From assembly GCF_025685645.1 (NCBI RefSeq), contig NZ_JAGSYF010000001.1, positions 558,001-622,000 on the forward strand: a DNA stretch of 64,000 nt, read 5' to 3'. Position numbers and translations under genes: made by a program. This document shows, piece by piece, positions 49,510 to 59,006 of the stretch. Below the pieces are notes generated by a model. The model worked only from the letters and a program-made list of their open reading frames with translations, had not been told where the DNA came from and did not search any database. Numbering within the stretch: position 1 is the stretch's first letter; each line of letters begins with the position of its first letter. The stretch is from Edaphobacter bradus (GTDB lineage Bacteria > Acidobacteriota > Terriglobia > Terriglobales > Acidobacteriaceae).

Positions 49510-52083
49510 CTACTTCTGCATTGAGTCCAATATCTGGAGCGCCTTTGCCACATCCGGGTCGGCAGGCGAAAGCTTCTGTGCTACGAGTAACTCGGCGCGT
49601 CCGTTCTTCAGTTCACCGGAGCGGCAGTAGATGAGCCCAAGATCCTTGTGAAGCAGCGGCAGCGCACTACAGTCTTTGCAGAGCTCAATGCCCTCCTTCA
49701 ACTGGGCGATCGCTTGCGGCCAATCGTGAGCCTCCGCCGAGGCCAAGGCAAAGTTGCCCAGCGTCTGGGCGCGATCCATGAGGTGCTTCTGTGTCTGCAG
49801 ATCATCGAATCGGGTCTGTAGGCGCTTCGCATCCTCGGGGTCGGATTTGGCAAGCAGACGGGCGAGATTATAGAGGGCCTCGCCATAATCGGGCTGAATC
49901 TCAATGGCCTTGCGCCATTGCTGAGTTGCGCCGGCACTATCCCCCTTGTGCAGCAGTTCGCGGCCGAGCATGTACCGCGCCTCGGCGTAATCGGGCTTCA
50001 AGGCGACGGCCTGTGAAAACTGCCCGATGGCCGTCTCGGTATCTCCGGATTGCCGGGCAATCAGACCCAAGAGATACCAGGATTCTGTCGACCTCGAGTC
50101 AAGCTTCGTTGCTGCCTCCAGCTCCGGCTTTGCCTCCTGATTGCGCTGGAGATCGAGCAGGACTCTGCCTCGGTTGTAGTGGGCGACTGCACTATCAGGA
50201 GCAAGGCGCACCGCCTCAGAGAACTCGGCGAGAGCATCGTTCAGATTGAACTGATCTGCCAAGGCAATTCCCAGATTCAGATGAGCCTCCGCAGCCTGAG
50301 GATTGAGTTCGATCACCTTGCGAAAGGAGGCGATGGCCTCGGCGTGGCGGTTGAGACGGGTCAATACCATTGCATCGGCGGTGAGAGCGGAGGTGTTGTT
50401 GGACTCGAGTTGCACCGCGTGATGCAGCACCTCTTCCGCTTCTGCAAAGCGTGCCTGACTTGCCAGGACGAGTCCGAGATTCACAAAGGCCCGGGTGTAT
50501 TTGGGATTGTTCTCCGTCGCCTGCCGGAAAAGGCGTTCTGCTTCCTGATTATTTCCCTGCTGGCCATACAGGACGCCCAGATTGCCCTGCGCCTCGGAGT
50601 ACTGCGGGTCGAGCGAAATGGCGAGTTTGAGCTGCTGCTCGGCATCCGCCATCTGCCCTGCCTGCAGGCTGAGCAGCCCAAGCTGATTGTGGGCGGGAGC
50701 GAATGCAGGGTCTAAAGCGATCGACTTGGCGAGAGCGTCGCGCTCGGCAGCAAGATCTCCCGCTCGATCAAGAGCCAGCGCGTAATCGTAGTAGGTGCGT
50801 GAATTGTTCGCATCTTCGGCAAGAGCTTCACGGTAGAGTTCAAGGGCCTTCTGCACCTCACCTGTGACCAGATATTGATTAGCCTGGTTGACTTTGACGC
50901 CGGCTACGTCCTGCTTTACGGTCTCTGCTTTCTTCTGCTGGAAGACTTTCAACTCTTCGTTGGCCTGATCTTTCTGGCCGAGGGAGCGCAGGACAGAGGC
51001 GAGCTGAAACCGGGCTTCGCTGGAGCCGGGATTGAGTTGCAGCGCCCTTTCAAACTGCACTCGCGCTTCAGCAAACTTATCGAGCTTAGCCAGAACAAAG
51101 CCTAAATCGTAATGGGCGTCATAGTGATCCGGCTGAAGCGCTACGGCCTTGGATAGCGTCCTTTCCGCCTCGGTATATCTACCGAGTTCACGGTCTACAG
51201 CTCCCACAAGATAGAGAGCCTCGAAATCGTTGGGCTTGCGGCGAAGGTAGTCTTCAGCCAGCGGCAGTGCGGTATCGAGCTGCGCGAGAATGATCAATGC
51301 TTTGATGTAAGAGGCACGAGCAACATCATCTGTCGGATCAAGCCGCAGCGCCTGCTGAAACTCGTCGGCCGCATCGCGGTAGCGGCTCTGCTGGGTATAG
51401 AGGATAGCGAGGTTTACGTGCGCCTGCGCGTAGTCTGGGTGATCTTTCACGATTGCAGAGAGGGTTTGCAGCGCTTCCTCGAGATTTCCGTTCTTTGAGT
51501 AGGCGATGGCGAGATTCAATGCCAACACTTCGTCAGGTGGTGCATCCTTCAGATAGGCAATGGCCGCCGAGTATCTCTTCTCCGCAATCAGCGCCTTGGT
51601 TAGACCGTCCAGGGCAGGTATGGATTTTGCATCGATCTTCAGAACGGCCTTGAATGCATCGATGGCGGCGTCGGGCTGGTTCGACTGATTGAGTGCGACT
51701 CCAAGCGCGAGCTGTATACGTGGGGTTCCCGGCTTCAGACCTGACGCGGTCCGAAGTTCCCGCACTGCTTGTTCCGCATCGCCGTGTTGCAGGAGGGCAA
51801 TCGCGAGATCATAGTGAGCCTCCCACGACCCGGGGGCAAGATGGAGCGCAGAGCGGAAGGCGGAGAGGGCGCAAGAGAACCGCTGTTGCTGCCCAAAGTA
51901 AGCGCCGAGCGCATCGTAGGCAGCCGCTGAAGGATGCGCGGCGATGGCGCGCTCCAACTCGGCCGGACCTTTGCAATGCGGCGTCCGTGATTGAGCGATG
52001 GCGTAGCCGCAGCAACACAGGACAGTTACGGTGGAACGAAATATACCGGAAGAGGTAAAGCGAGCAATCATTGCTGCAAGCAT
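49510..52083 (-). CDS. Secreted tetratricopeptide-repeat protein
   Basis: An 857-residue protein made almost wholly of 34-residue tetratricopeptide repeats, roughly twenty in number (for example YDAHYDLGFVLAKLDKFAEA and AEARYMLGRELLHKGDSAGA). An N-terminal hydrophobic segment (FRSTVTVLCCCGYAIAQS) looks like a signal peptide, so it should reach the periplasm. No catalytic domain is present, implying a scaffold. The start may be the ATG at 52083 or the one at 52071. It diverges from the CRTAC1 gene at 52374; the 290 bp between them show no recognised feature. Confidence 0.83.
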   Translation of the reverse strand: MLAAMIARFTSSGIFRSTVTVLCCCGYAIAQSRTPHCKGPAELERAIAAHPSAAAYDALGAYFGQQQRFSCALSAFRSALHLAPGSWEAHYDLAIALLQHGDAEQAVRELRTASGLKPGTPRIQLALGVALNQSNQPDAAIDAFKAVLKIDAKSIPALDGLTKALIAEKRYSAAIAYLKDAPPDEVLALNLAIAYSKNGNLEEALQTLSAIVKDHPDYAQAHVNLAILYTQQSRYRDAADEFQQALRLDPTDDVARASYIKALIILAQLDTALPLAEDYLRRKPNDFEALYLVGAVDRELGRYTEAERTLSKAVALQPDHYDAHYDLGFVLAKLDKFAEARVQFERALQLNPGSSEARFQLASVLRSLGQKDQANEELKVFQQKKAETVKQDVAGVKVNQANQYLVTGEVQKALELYREALAEDANNSRTYYDYALALDRAGDLAAERDALAKSIALDPAFAPAHNQLGLLSLQAGQMADAEQQLKLAISLDPQYSEAQGNLGVLYGQQGNNQEAERLFRQATENNPKYTRAFVNLGLVLASQARFAEAEEVLHHAVQLESNNTSALTADAMVLTRLNRHAEAIASFRKVIELNPQAAEAHLNLGIALADQFNLNDALAEFSEAVRLAPDSAVAHYNRGRVLLDLQRNQEAKPELEAATKLDSRSTESWYLLGLIARQSGDTETAIGQFSQAVALKPDYAEARYMLGRELLHKGDSAGATQQWRKAIEIQPDYGEALYNLARLLAKSDPEDAKRLQTRFDDLQTQKHLMDRAQTLGNFALASAEAHDWPQAIAQLKEGIELCKDCSALPLLHKDLGLIYCRSGELKNGRAELLVAQKLSPADPDVAKALQILDSMQK

Positions 52084-52373
52084 TGGTGCGCCCCACGTCA
52101 GTGATACCCGCCTCCGAGTTCACCGCGACTGGCTGCGGTAATCACGCAGCCACGTGGTTAATCTCGCGAGAAAATTTCTCTGTCTGACGGGGAGCCGTAA
52201 CGCCTGCCTTGCGGTCGTTCGCAGTCGCGGGGCGTCGCTCGGTCAGAAGTCTAGCACAAACAACAAGGGTCTCTGTTACTGCCGTTCCGCTCGTGGGCCG
52301 CCATCGTTGCGACTCCGCAGCATGAGCGAGATGCAAACTGCGGCCTGCAATTGAGGATGCTAAAATCCGCGAG

Positions 52374-54176
52374 GTGATCAGGAATTGCTCTTTTGCCCGC
52401 TATGCCAGTCTCTCTCTTGTTCTCTTGTGCGCCGGCCTGCTGCTGGGTTGGTGCGGGAGCAGTATTGCTCATGCGCAAGGGATGGGAATGGCGACGGGTA
52501 ATGGGAAATCTACTCCCGCCAAACCGTTGCCTCCGGGAATGAAGGCGCCTGTTGTGCGGTATCAGGACATCGCGGCCCCTGCGGGATTAAAGGGCGTCAA
52601 CATCTCCGGTGCGGAGAAGGGCAAACAGTACATCATTGAGACCACTGGGACCGGTGTCGCGATCATCGACTATGACAACGATGGTCTCCCGGACATCTTT
52701 GTCGTGAACGGCGGGCGGCTGGACGATGGTCAAGCTCCGACGCACTATCTCTACCACAACCTCGGTGGATTGAAATTCGAAGATGTTACGGCGAAGGCAG
52801 GGCTGGCACACACGGGTTGGGGGCAAGGGGTGTGCGCGGGCGATGTAGATAACTCCGGAAACGTCGACCTGTTTGTCACGCAATGGGGGCAGAACGCTCT
52901 CTACCATAACCTCGGCAATGGAACGTTTCGTGACGAGGCGAAGGAGAGGGGACTGGCAACCGAGCAGCGGCGATGGAGCACGGGTTGTGCCTTCATTGAC
53001 TTCAATCGGGATGGTTTTCTTGATCTGGTAGTGGCGCACTATATCGAATTCGATCCGGCCAAGACGCCGCGGCCTGGAGATAAGTCGCAGTGCCGGTGGA
53101 AAGGCCTGCCGGTGTTGTGCGGTCCTCGGGGACTGCCGGCAGAGACGGTCTCGCTGTACGAGAACGATGGGCACGGCCATTTCAAGGACGTCTCCGATCA
53201 ACTCCATGTGACGACCCCGAAGAACTACTATGGCTTCACCGTACTGACGGGGGACTTCGACAACGACGGCTGGCCGGATATCTACGTGGCTTGCGACTCG
53301 ACCGCAAGCCTTTACTACCATAATCTGGGCGGGAAGGGCTTTGAGGAGATCGCTGCGAAGGCCGGTGTAGCTTACAACGAAGATGGCCGCGAACAGGCTG
53401 GAATGGGAGTGAGTGCTGGAGACTTCAATCATGACGGTCAACTGGACATCTTCAAGACCAACTTCGCAGACGACACACATACGCTCTATCGCAGCGAGGG
53501 CGACAACAATTTCGTGGATGCGACGATCGATAGCGGTCTCGCGGTGAACACGCGTTATCTGGGATGGGGAACCGCGTTTCTCGACATCGACAATGATGGG
53601 TGGCCTGACCTGATCGTCGCCAACGGGCACGTGTATCCCGAGGTGGAAGACGGACACACGGGCGAGCGTTTCAAGCAGCAGCGGCTCCTCTATTGGAACC
53701 GGAGAGACGGCCAGTTCTTCGACCTCTCCGGGGCGGGCGGACCGGGTATATCCGACGAGCACTCGTCGCGCGGTCTCGCAGTGGGAGACCTGGACAACGA
53801 CGGCGAGCAGGAGATCGTTATCGTGAACATGGGAGAGGCGCCCACGCTGCTCAAAAACGTTGCCCCTGTGAGCGGGAGTTCTCTAACGGTACGGGCGCTG
53901 ACCGCTACTGGCCGGGATGCGATCGGCGCACGGGTTACGTTGAGCGCCGGAGGGCATAAACAGATCGACGAGGTCCGCAGCGGTGGCTCGTTTATGTCGC
54001 AGAGCGACCTGCGCCTGCACTTTGGTCTAGGCAAGTCGTCCGAGGCGGAGCTCACGGTCCGCTGGCTCAGCGGCAAGACCGAGACCTTTCCGAAGGTCGG
54101 TGCTGGGCAGATCGTTACGGTTCAAGAGGGCAAGGGCATCGTCCGCAAGCAGCCCTACACGCTTTCCAAAAAGTAG
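52374..54176 (+). CDS. Secreted CRTAC1-family protein (FG-GAP repeats, ASPIC/UnbV domain)
   Basis: A 600-residue exported protein with signal peptide (YASLSLVLLCAGLLLGWCGS), FG-GAP/VCBS calcium loops (DYDNDGLPDIFVVN, DVDNSGNVDLFVT, DFNRDGFLDLVVA, DFDNDGWPDIYVA, DFNHDGQLDIFKT, DIDNDGWPDLIVA) and a C-terminal ASPIC/UnbV domain (SLTVRALTATGRDAIGARVT ... LHFGLGKSSEAELTVRWLSG). It is probably a calcium-stabilised beta-propeller in the periplasm or on the surface; no activity is known. Translation starts at a GTG. Its end lies 12 bp from that of the TPR gene on the other strand. Confidence 0.88.
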   Translation: MIRNCSFARYASLSLVLLCAGLLLGWCGSSIAHAQGMGMATGNGKSTPAKPLPPGMKAPVVRYQDIAAPAGLKGVNISGAEKGKQYIIETTGTGVAIIDYDNDGLPDIFVVNGGRLDDGQAPTHYLYHNLGGLKFEDVTAKAGLAHTGWGQGVCAGDVDNSGNVDLFVTQWGQNALYHNLGNGTFRDEAKERGLATEQRRWSTGCAFIDFNRDGFLDLVVAHYIEFDPAKTPRPGDKSQCRWKGLPVLCGPRGLPAETVSLYENDGHGHFKDVSDQLHVTTPKNYYGFTVLTGDFDNDGWPDIYVACDSTASLYYHNLGGKGFEEIAAKAGVAYNEDGREQAGMGVSAGDFNHDGQLDIFKTNFADDTHTLYRSEGDNNFVDATIDSGLAVNTRYLGWGTAFLDIDNDGWPDLIVANGHVYPEVEDGHTGERFKQQRLLYWNRRDGQFFDLSGAGGPGISDEHSSRGLAVGDLDNDGEQEIVIVNMGEAPTLLKNVAPVSGSSLTVRALTATGRDAIGARVTLSAGGHKQIDEVRSGGSFMSQSDLRLHFGLGKSSEAELTVRWLSGKTETFPKVGAGQIVTVQEGKGIVRKQPYTLSKK

Positions 54177-54188
54177 CCAACCGCCGAT

Positions 54189-55241
54189 TCATTGTGGTGG
54201 GGCCTGTTCGTATCCCTTGCGCACAGGTGGAGGAGTCTCCCGAGTCAGAACAGCATACTTCTCCGCCAGCTCCGTTTCACCCAGCCGCCGGTAGATCTGT
54301 TCCAGCAGCGCATAGATCTGGAGATCAATGATGCCGCCAATCTGTGCGGTGAGGCTGGCAGCCTTCTCGGCATCCGTTCGCGCCTCCGGATAGTTGCCCA
54401 GCCGCAGGTTGAGCTTCGCGCGGTCGTACCAGGTGGCGCGGAAATCAGGCACGAGTTCCACTGCGCGGTCGAGATGCCGCTTGCTCTCGACGAGTTGGTT
54501 ACGCTTGGCCAGAAAGCGACCGTAGTTGTAATCGAGAAATGCGTCGAATTGTGGTCCATCCTGGTTAACCGCAAGACCTTTTTTATAGGCGGCGTCGGCG
54601 CGATCCATTTCACCGAGCGGTTCCAGGTTCAGAGCGAGGTAATCCCATGCAGGAGCGTACCCGGGATCGAGATCCACTGCCTTCTGAAAATGCTTTACTG
54701 CTTCGGCGGGACGCTTGGCGCGATCGTACAGAGCTCCGAGTTGAAACTGTGCGTCGGCATCGTCGGGATCAAGCTCGCAGGACCTTTTGAGCAGTTCTAG
54801 GCCTAGCTGGGACTGCCGCTTCATATCCAGAATCTGACCACGCACCGCCAGCGCGGCAGGATCGCTGGGACTACGATCAAGCGCGCCGGCCGAGAGATCA
54901 TCGGCCCTCTGGTACTCGGCCTGATCGATGAGGAAACGGGCGAAGTACGCCATGCCGGTGGAATCGTCCGGCACTTGTTCTAGGTAGCGCAGGAACAGAT
55001 CTTGCGCCTCTGCGGCGGATCCTTGCGCCGCCTTGATCCGTGCACGCGCAAGCAGGAGTTGAGCGCAATCGGGATAAGCGCCCTGGAGCGGAGCCAGCAG
55101 ACTCTCGGCAGCAGTGACCGCATTGCGTGCGAGATCCCTTGAGATGGTCTTGATCTGAGACTCCGCCCCGCTGCAGGTATCCGCGAAGGCAGCAGGCAAG
55201 GCGACTGCCATCCACAGAAGATAGAACCAGATCGCTTTCAT
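54189..55241 (-). CDS. Exported TPR protein
   Basis: A 350-residue protein with a clear signal peptide (IWFYLLWMAVALPAAFAD) and about seven or eight tetratricopeptide repeats (for example ADAQFQLGALYDRAKRPAEA and FRATWYDRAKLNLRLGNYPE). Two Cys occur soon after the signal. It is translationally coupled to the CRTAC1 gene before it: stop and start overlap as ATGA at 55238-55241. It is the last gene of the cytochrome-CRTAC1-TPR operon and probably a scaffold for the other two products. Confidence 0.87.
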   Translation of the reverse strand: MKAIWFYLLWMAVALPAAFADTCSGAESQIKTISRDLARNAVTAAESLLAPLQGAYPDCAQLLLARARIKAAQGSAAEAQDLFLRYLEQVPDDSTGMAYFARFLIDQAEYQRADDLSAGALDRSPSDPAALAVRGQILDMKRQSQLGLELLKRSCELDPDDADAQFQLGALYDRAKRPAEAVKHFQKAVDLDPGYAPAWDYLALNLEPLGEMDRADAAYKKGLAVNQDGPQFDAFLDYNYGRFLAKRNQLVESKRHLDRAVELVPDFRATWYDRAKLNLRLGNYPEARTDAEKAASLTAQIGGIIDLQIYALLEQIYRRLGETELAEKYAVLTRETPPPVRKGYEQAPPQ

Positions 55242-56947
55242 GACGCGCCCTCGGTCACCTTAAGAATCTGATCCGCCTTCACGTTGTGCAGAACCTGGAT
55301 CGTCCCGCTCGGCCAGCGGAGTTCGATCTCCTTCACCAGCTTGTCATGACCGAGGCCGAAGTGGACCCGCTTGTCCGAGGAACTCGCATAGCTTCCGGCG
55401 GTCGTCACTTGGTTATACTGCACGACGCCGGACTGCGAGATGAGCTTGATCTGCGTGCCGATGCCATCGCGGTTACTCTTGACTCCGATGGTCTGAATCA
55501 GCAGCCAATGGTTGCCGCTTGCGGATGTGTTGTAGAGGAGCTCGGCTGGACCTCCGATCGCCGAGACGACGACATCGATCCTGCCATCGTTATTCAAATC
55601 GCCGAAGGCACAACCGCGATGGGCTGCCCGTAGGGATAGAGCAGCGCCTGCCTGTGCGCTTACGTCCTGAAAAGTGCCGTTCTGCAAGTTCTGAAAGACG
55701 GCGTTGGCCTGCCGGTAGTGCTGCTGCGGGTCGAGATCGGCGTTCTCACTTACATGCGAGTTCGCGCTGAACAGGTCCTTGAAACCATCGTTGTTGAAGT
55801 CATAGATACCAGCTCCCCAGCCGCTCATCTTGAATGTGGGGAAGCCGATCCGGGCGGGATAGGTGTCCATCCTGAAGAAACCATTCCCTTCGTTCCGGTA
55901 CAGGGGGAAGGTCTCGCCACCGAGAGCGGTGATGAAGAGGCTGGGACGGCCGTCGTTGCGATAGTCACGAAAATCGACGCCCATGCTCGAGAGGGGAAGG
56001 CCATCATCCGTGTAGGCCACGCCGGCCTCAACGCCGATTTCGTCGAAGCCCTTGCCCTTACGGTTCCTGAACAGGAAGTTTCTCTCGTTATCGTTCCCGA
56101 CGAAGATATCCATCCATCCATCTCCATCGTAATCCGCGATGGCTACGCCCATGCCTTTGCCGATCTGACTGGCGATGCCGGTCGCCGTTGAGACATCGGT
56201 GAAGGTACCATCGCCGTTGTTGTGATAGAGGATGTTCGGCTGGCCGGGGTAGAGCGATGGCGGGCATGACAGGCGCTTGCCGGGTGCGCCACAGACCTTG
56301 GAAGTCTCAGGCGACCAGTCCAGATAGTTCGTTACAAAGAGATCGAGGCGGCCATCGTTGTCGTAATCAATCCACGCGGAGGAGACCGCCAACAGTTTCT
56401 TGCCTTCGGGCGTAACTCCGGAGACGCCAGCGCGCTGGGTTACATCGGTAAATGTCCCGTCGTGATTGTTGCGGTACAGGATGTTCCGATTGATCCCGGT
56501 GACATAGAGATCGGTCCATCCATCATTGTCAAAGTCCGCTGCAGCCGCACCCATGCTGTAGCCTGCGCCGCGCAAGCCGGCACGGTCGGTTACATCGGTA
56601 AATGTCCCGTCGTGATTGTTGTGATAGAGCCGGTTATAGAAGCTAGGCCCCTCTTTGGAGAGAGTGGGGATCTGTGCGCCGTTGGTGAAAAAGATGTCGA
56701 GGTAGCCGTCGTTGTCATAATCCAGCAGAGCGACCCCGCCCGGAATGCTGTCGATGATCGGCTTATCGCTGGTGGTTCCGTTGTTCAGAACGAAATCGAC
56801 GCCTGACTGCGGCTGGCGATTTTCAAAGCGAATCTCGGCCTCGTTCTGGGCGAACAGGCCTTGAGTACACAAGGCCAGCAGCAGCCCAGTTGTAACGGCG
56901 CAGGTGGATGGTTGGAAACGGACTCGCTGCAGACTGCGGTTGATCAT
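55238..56947 (-). CDS. Secreted CRTAC1-family protein in the cytochrome operon
   Basis: A 569-residue exported protein: signal peptide (CAVTTGLLLALCTQGLFAQ), then FG-GAP/VCBS calcium loops (DYDNDGYLDIFFTN, DFDNDGWTDLYVT, DYDNDGRLDLFVT, DYDGDGWMDIFVG, DFNNDGFKDLFSA, DLNNDGRIDVVVS) and a C-terminal ASPIC/UnbV domain (NHWLLIQTIGVKSNRDGIGT ... HFGLGHDKLVKEIELRWPSG). Both ends overlap neighbours as ATGA, with the seven-heme cytochrome upstream and the TPR gene downstream, so the three products are made in fixed relation and may form one complex. Two FG-GAP units share an identical 34-bp stretch (see repeat). Confidence 0.9.
   Translation of the reverse strand: MINRSLQRVRFQPSTCAVTTGLLLALCTQGLFAQNEAEIRFENRQPQSGVDFVLNNGTTSDKPIIDSIPGGVALLDYDNDGYLDIFFTNGAQIPTLSKEGPSFYNRLYHNNHDGTFTDVTDRAGLRGAGYSMGAAAADFDNDGWTDLYVTGINRNILYRNNHDGTFTDVTQRAGVSGVTPEGKKLLAVSSAWIDYDNDGRLDLFVTNYLDWSPETSKVCGAPGKRLSCPPSLYPGQPNILYHNNGDGTFTDVSTATGIASQIGKGMGVAIADYDGDGWMDIFVGNDNERNFLFRNRKGKGFDEIGVEAGVAYTDDGLPLSSMGVDFRDYRNDGRPSLFITALGGETFPLYRNEGNGFFRMDTYPARIGFPTFKMSGWGAGIYDFNNDGFKDLFSANSHVSENADLDPQQHYRQANAVFQNLQNGTFQDVSAQAGAALSLRAAHRGCAFGDLNNDGRIDVVVSAIGGPAELLYNTSASGNHWLLIQTIGVKSNRDGIGTQIKLISQSGVVQYNQVTTAGSYASSSDKRVHFGLGHDKLVKEIELRWPSGTIQVLHNVKADQILKVTEGAS
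56438..56621. repeat. 34-bp exact direct repeat inside the CRTAC1 gene
   Basis: The same 34 bases occur at 56438-56471 and 56588-56621, exactly 150 bp (50 codons) apart, both encoding NNHDGTFTDVT. The in-frame spacing and nucleotide identity suggest recent conversion or duplication of a propeller blade. Confidence 0.9.
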
Positions 56948-58752
56948 TTCTGTGAAGGTTCTCCTTTAGCGAGACCCAGCATCTTCCGCATATAGGAATC
57001 CTGAGGAAATATCTCCAGGTAGTGCTCCATTGCGGCGAGAGCGTTCGAGTATTGCTTCATATTGATGAGGCGCACAACCAGCGCCCTCTGCAGCACCGGA
57101 TTGAAGGGATCGAGCACCGTTGCCTTCTGCAGCAGGGCGAGCCCCTCCTCGGCGCGGCCCAATTTTGTCATGACCTCGGCAAGATCACCATAGACCGTGG
57201 CCTGTGGAGGTCCGAGCTGCAACGCGCGATGCAGATGGTCGGCCGCTTCCTGCAGCTTGCCACTCTTGAGATCTCTGCGACCCAGAGCAGCCTGCACTAT
57301 GGCCTTGTCGGGATCGGTCTGCTCCAGTTGTGCGAGGACCTTGAGATAAGGAGCAACATACTCCGGTTTACTCGCGGCAAGCTCGCCATAGGCCTGCAAG
57401 AGGGTGAGCGGTGGGACGACATCATCTTTCCTGCCGGGTATAGGGTTGAGATGAATCAGATCCGGTAAAGCCGGGGTGGTCTGATGTAAGGCGGTTTCCG
57501 GAAAGCCTTCGTCAGGTCGGGCGAGAATCCTGTGGCTAGTGACGCTTGAGTGCGAAATCACCTGCACATCACGCTTCGGCATATGGCAGCCGATGCAGTT
57601 ATCTACGGGCTTGCTGCGCTCGCGTGCGGCATGGGACCCTTTGCAGCTCTGTTGAGTGTGGCAGGTCAGGCATCTTGCGTTGAAGTACGCCGGCGCCTCT
57701 TCCCGCGAGGGCTCCACATGCGGATTGTGGCAGGTGATGCATCCCATGCGGCCTGCGCTGGCCCGATAACACTTGCTCAAAGACATCGAGTAGAAGTGCT
57801 CAAGATGATCGGCCTGCGGGGGTGACTCCCGGGTTGGAGGAACCATCAGGATCGAGAGGACATCGTCCAGTGGCGTGCCCGGCCTGAAGTCTTGATACGT
57901 CTTGCCCTGTTTGAAGACGCGCACATTGCCGGTTTGATGGCACGACATGCAGATGTTGTTCGCCAGATCCATGCTGAGCCTGGCGGGATTTACGATAGAG
58001 TGGCCCTGGCCCCTCTCGGGTGAGTCTCCCGAATCCATCGCGCGAATGTGCGCCGCTCCTGGCCCGTGACAGTTTTCACAGCCGATGGCCATCTCGGTAA
58101 ACGGCGGGGTTTCAAAGCGTCCATTGGTTGCGGCGACCGGCCGCGGGCGGCCGCTGTGGCAGGAGATGCAACCGGCGAGGATAGGGCGGTTGAAGCCGTA
58201 ATCTCCGAACTCGTACCCCGGGGACGGCCCCCAAGTGCCTGGTTTGGAATAGAAGGACAGGGGTGCCTGGAAGAGATAGTTGTCGCGCTGCAACAGAGCT
58301 CCGAAGCCGTTGGCTCCTGCTCCAATGATCCAATCGACCTCGTGCGAGTCCCGAAATATCTCCTTCCCACCCGCATCCGTCTGGTACTCGCTCTGGTACA
58401 GCTTTCCATCCCTGGAATGCACTTCAAAGTGCCGGTCCAACTTGTCATCGTAGAGGTCGGCCGAGACGGGCAGAGTCTGCAAGAGCTCTGGAGTGATCGG
58501 AGACATGGACCGGCCCATGCTCGTCCGCGAAAACTGCTTGTAAATTCCGAGATGACACCGGGAACAGCTTGCTGACCCCACGTAGCCATCGCCGTCCGGG
58601 GTGGCCGGGAGCTGGATGGCTGCCCCTTGGCGTTGCTTTACGGCAGGGGCCGCTTTCTGGGTTTGGCCGAAGCCTTCCAGCAGCAGGAGGGTTGAGACGC
58701 TGCACAGCATCCATCCTGCGTACTTTTGCAACCGTCGCTGTTCAGTCTTCAT
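56944..58752 (-). CDS. Seven-heme cytochrome c with C-terminal TPR domain
   Basis: An exported 602-residue protein. After the signal peptide (GWMLCSVSTLLLLEGFGQ) come seven CXXCH heme sites, in order CSRCH, CISCH, CENCH, CMSCH, CITCH, CLTCH and CIGCH, all within about residues 60-400. The C-terminal 150 residues are four or five tetratricopeptide repeats. The layout resembles periplasmic multiheme cytochromes of the nitrite-reductase/octaheme relatives, but the catalytic CXXCK motif was not found, so electron transfer is more likely than reductase activity. The ATG at 58752 gives the signal peptide. It leads an ATGA-coupled operon with a CRTAC1 and a TPR gene. Confidence 0.9.
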   Translation of the reverse strand: MKTEQRRLQKYAGWMLCSVSTLLLLEGFGQTQKAAPAVKQRQGAAIQLPATPDGDGYVGSASCSRCHLGIYKQFSRTSMGRSMSPITPELLQTLPVSADLYDDKLDRHFEVHSRDGKLYQSEYQTDAGGKEIFRDSHEVDWIIGAGANGFGALLQRDNYLFQAPLSFYSKPGTWGPSPGYEFGDYGFNRPILAGCISCHSGRPRPVAATNGRFETPPFTEMAIGCENCHGPGAAHIRAMDSGDSPERGQGHSIVNPARLSMDLANNICMSCHQTGNVRVFKQGKTYQDFRPGTPLDDVLSILMVPPTRESPPQADHLEHFYSMSLSKCYRASAGRMGCITCHNPHVEPSREEAPAYFNARCLTCHTQQSCKGSHAARERSKPVDNCIGCHMPKRDVQVISHSSVTSHRILARPDEGFPETALHQTTPALPDLIHLNPIPGRKDDVVPPLTLLQAYGELAASKPEYVAPYLKVLAQLEQTDPDKAIVQAALGRRDLKSGKLQEAADHLHRALQLGPPQATVYGDLAEVMTKLGRAEEGLALLQKATVLDPFNPVLQRALVVRLINMKQYSNALAAMEHYLEIFPQDSYMRKMLGLAKGEPSQK

Positions 58753-58866
58753 ATACCTGCTGTGTGTTCGCTTCAGCCAGACGCAGATGCGAACTCGAAA
58801 CATTCTCCCACACCGTTTCACGACAGCGCGCCGGGGGATTCATTCGGAGGACATGGAGATACAGTA

Positions 58867-58912
58867 ACTGGCAGCCAAGAACAAAATGAGAGGCTGGCTG
58901 GCAGCCAAGAAC
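58867..58912. repeat. 16-bp direct repeat pair upstream of the cytochrome gene
   Basis: CTGGCAGCCAAGAACA at 58867-58882 and 58897-58912, starts 30 bp apart, in the divergent control region between the cytochrome operon and the TonB receptor gene. Could be regulator-binding half sites or a small tandem duplication. Confidence 0.7.
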
Positions 58913-58976
58913 AGAAGGAAGCGGCACTCCTCCTTTGGTTGGAGATCATGGTCATCATGAAAGTTGATTTTTATTC

Positions 58977-59006
58977 TTGACAACAGCATGTTAGGGAGAT
59001 TACAAG
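58977..59006 (+). promoter_or_regulatory. Predicted promoter, copy 1
   Basis: TTGACA (58977-58982), an 18-base spacer and TACAAG (59001-59006) in the left copy of the duplicated leader. Confidence 0.5.

Noticed and set aside
56944-58752. Assignment of the cytochrome as a nitrite or hydroxylamine reductase
   Set aside because: Seven plain CXXCH sites and no CXXCK catalytic motif were found; only general electron transfer is supported.
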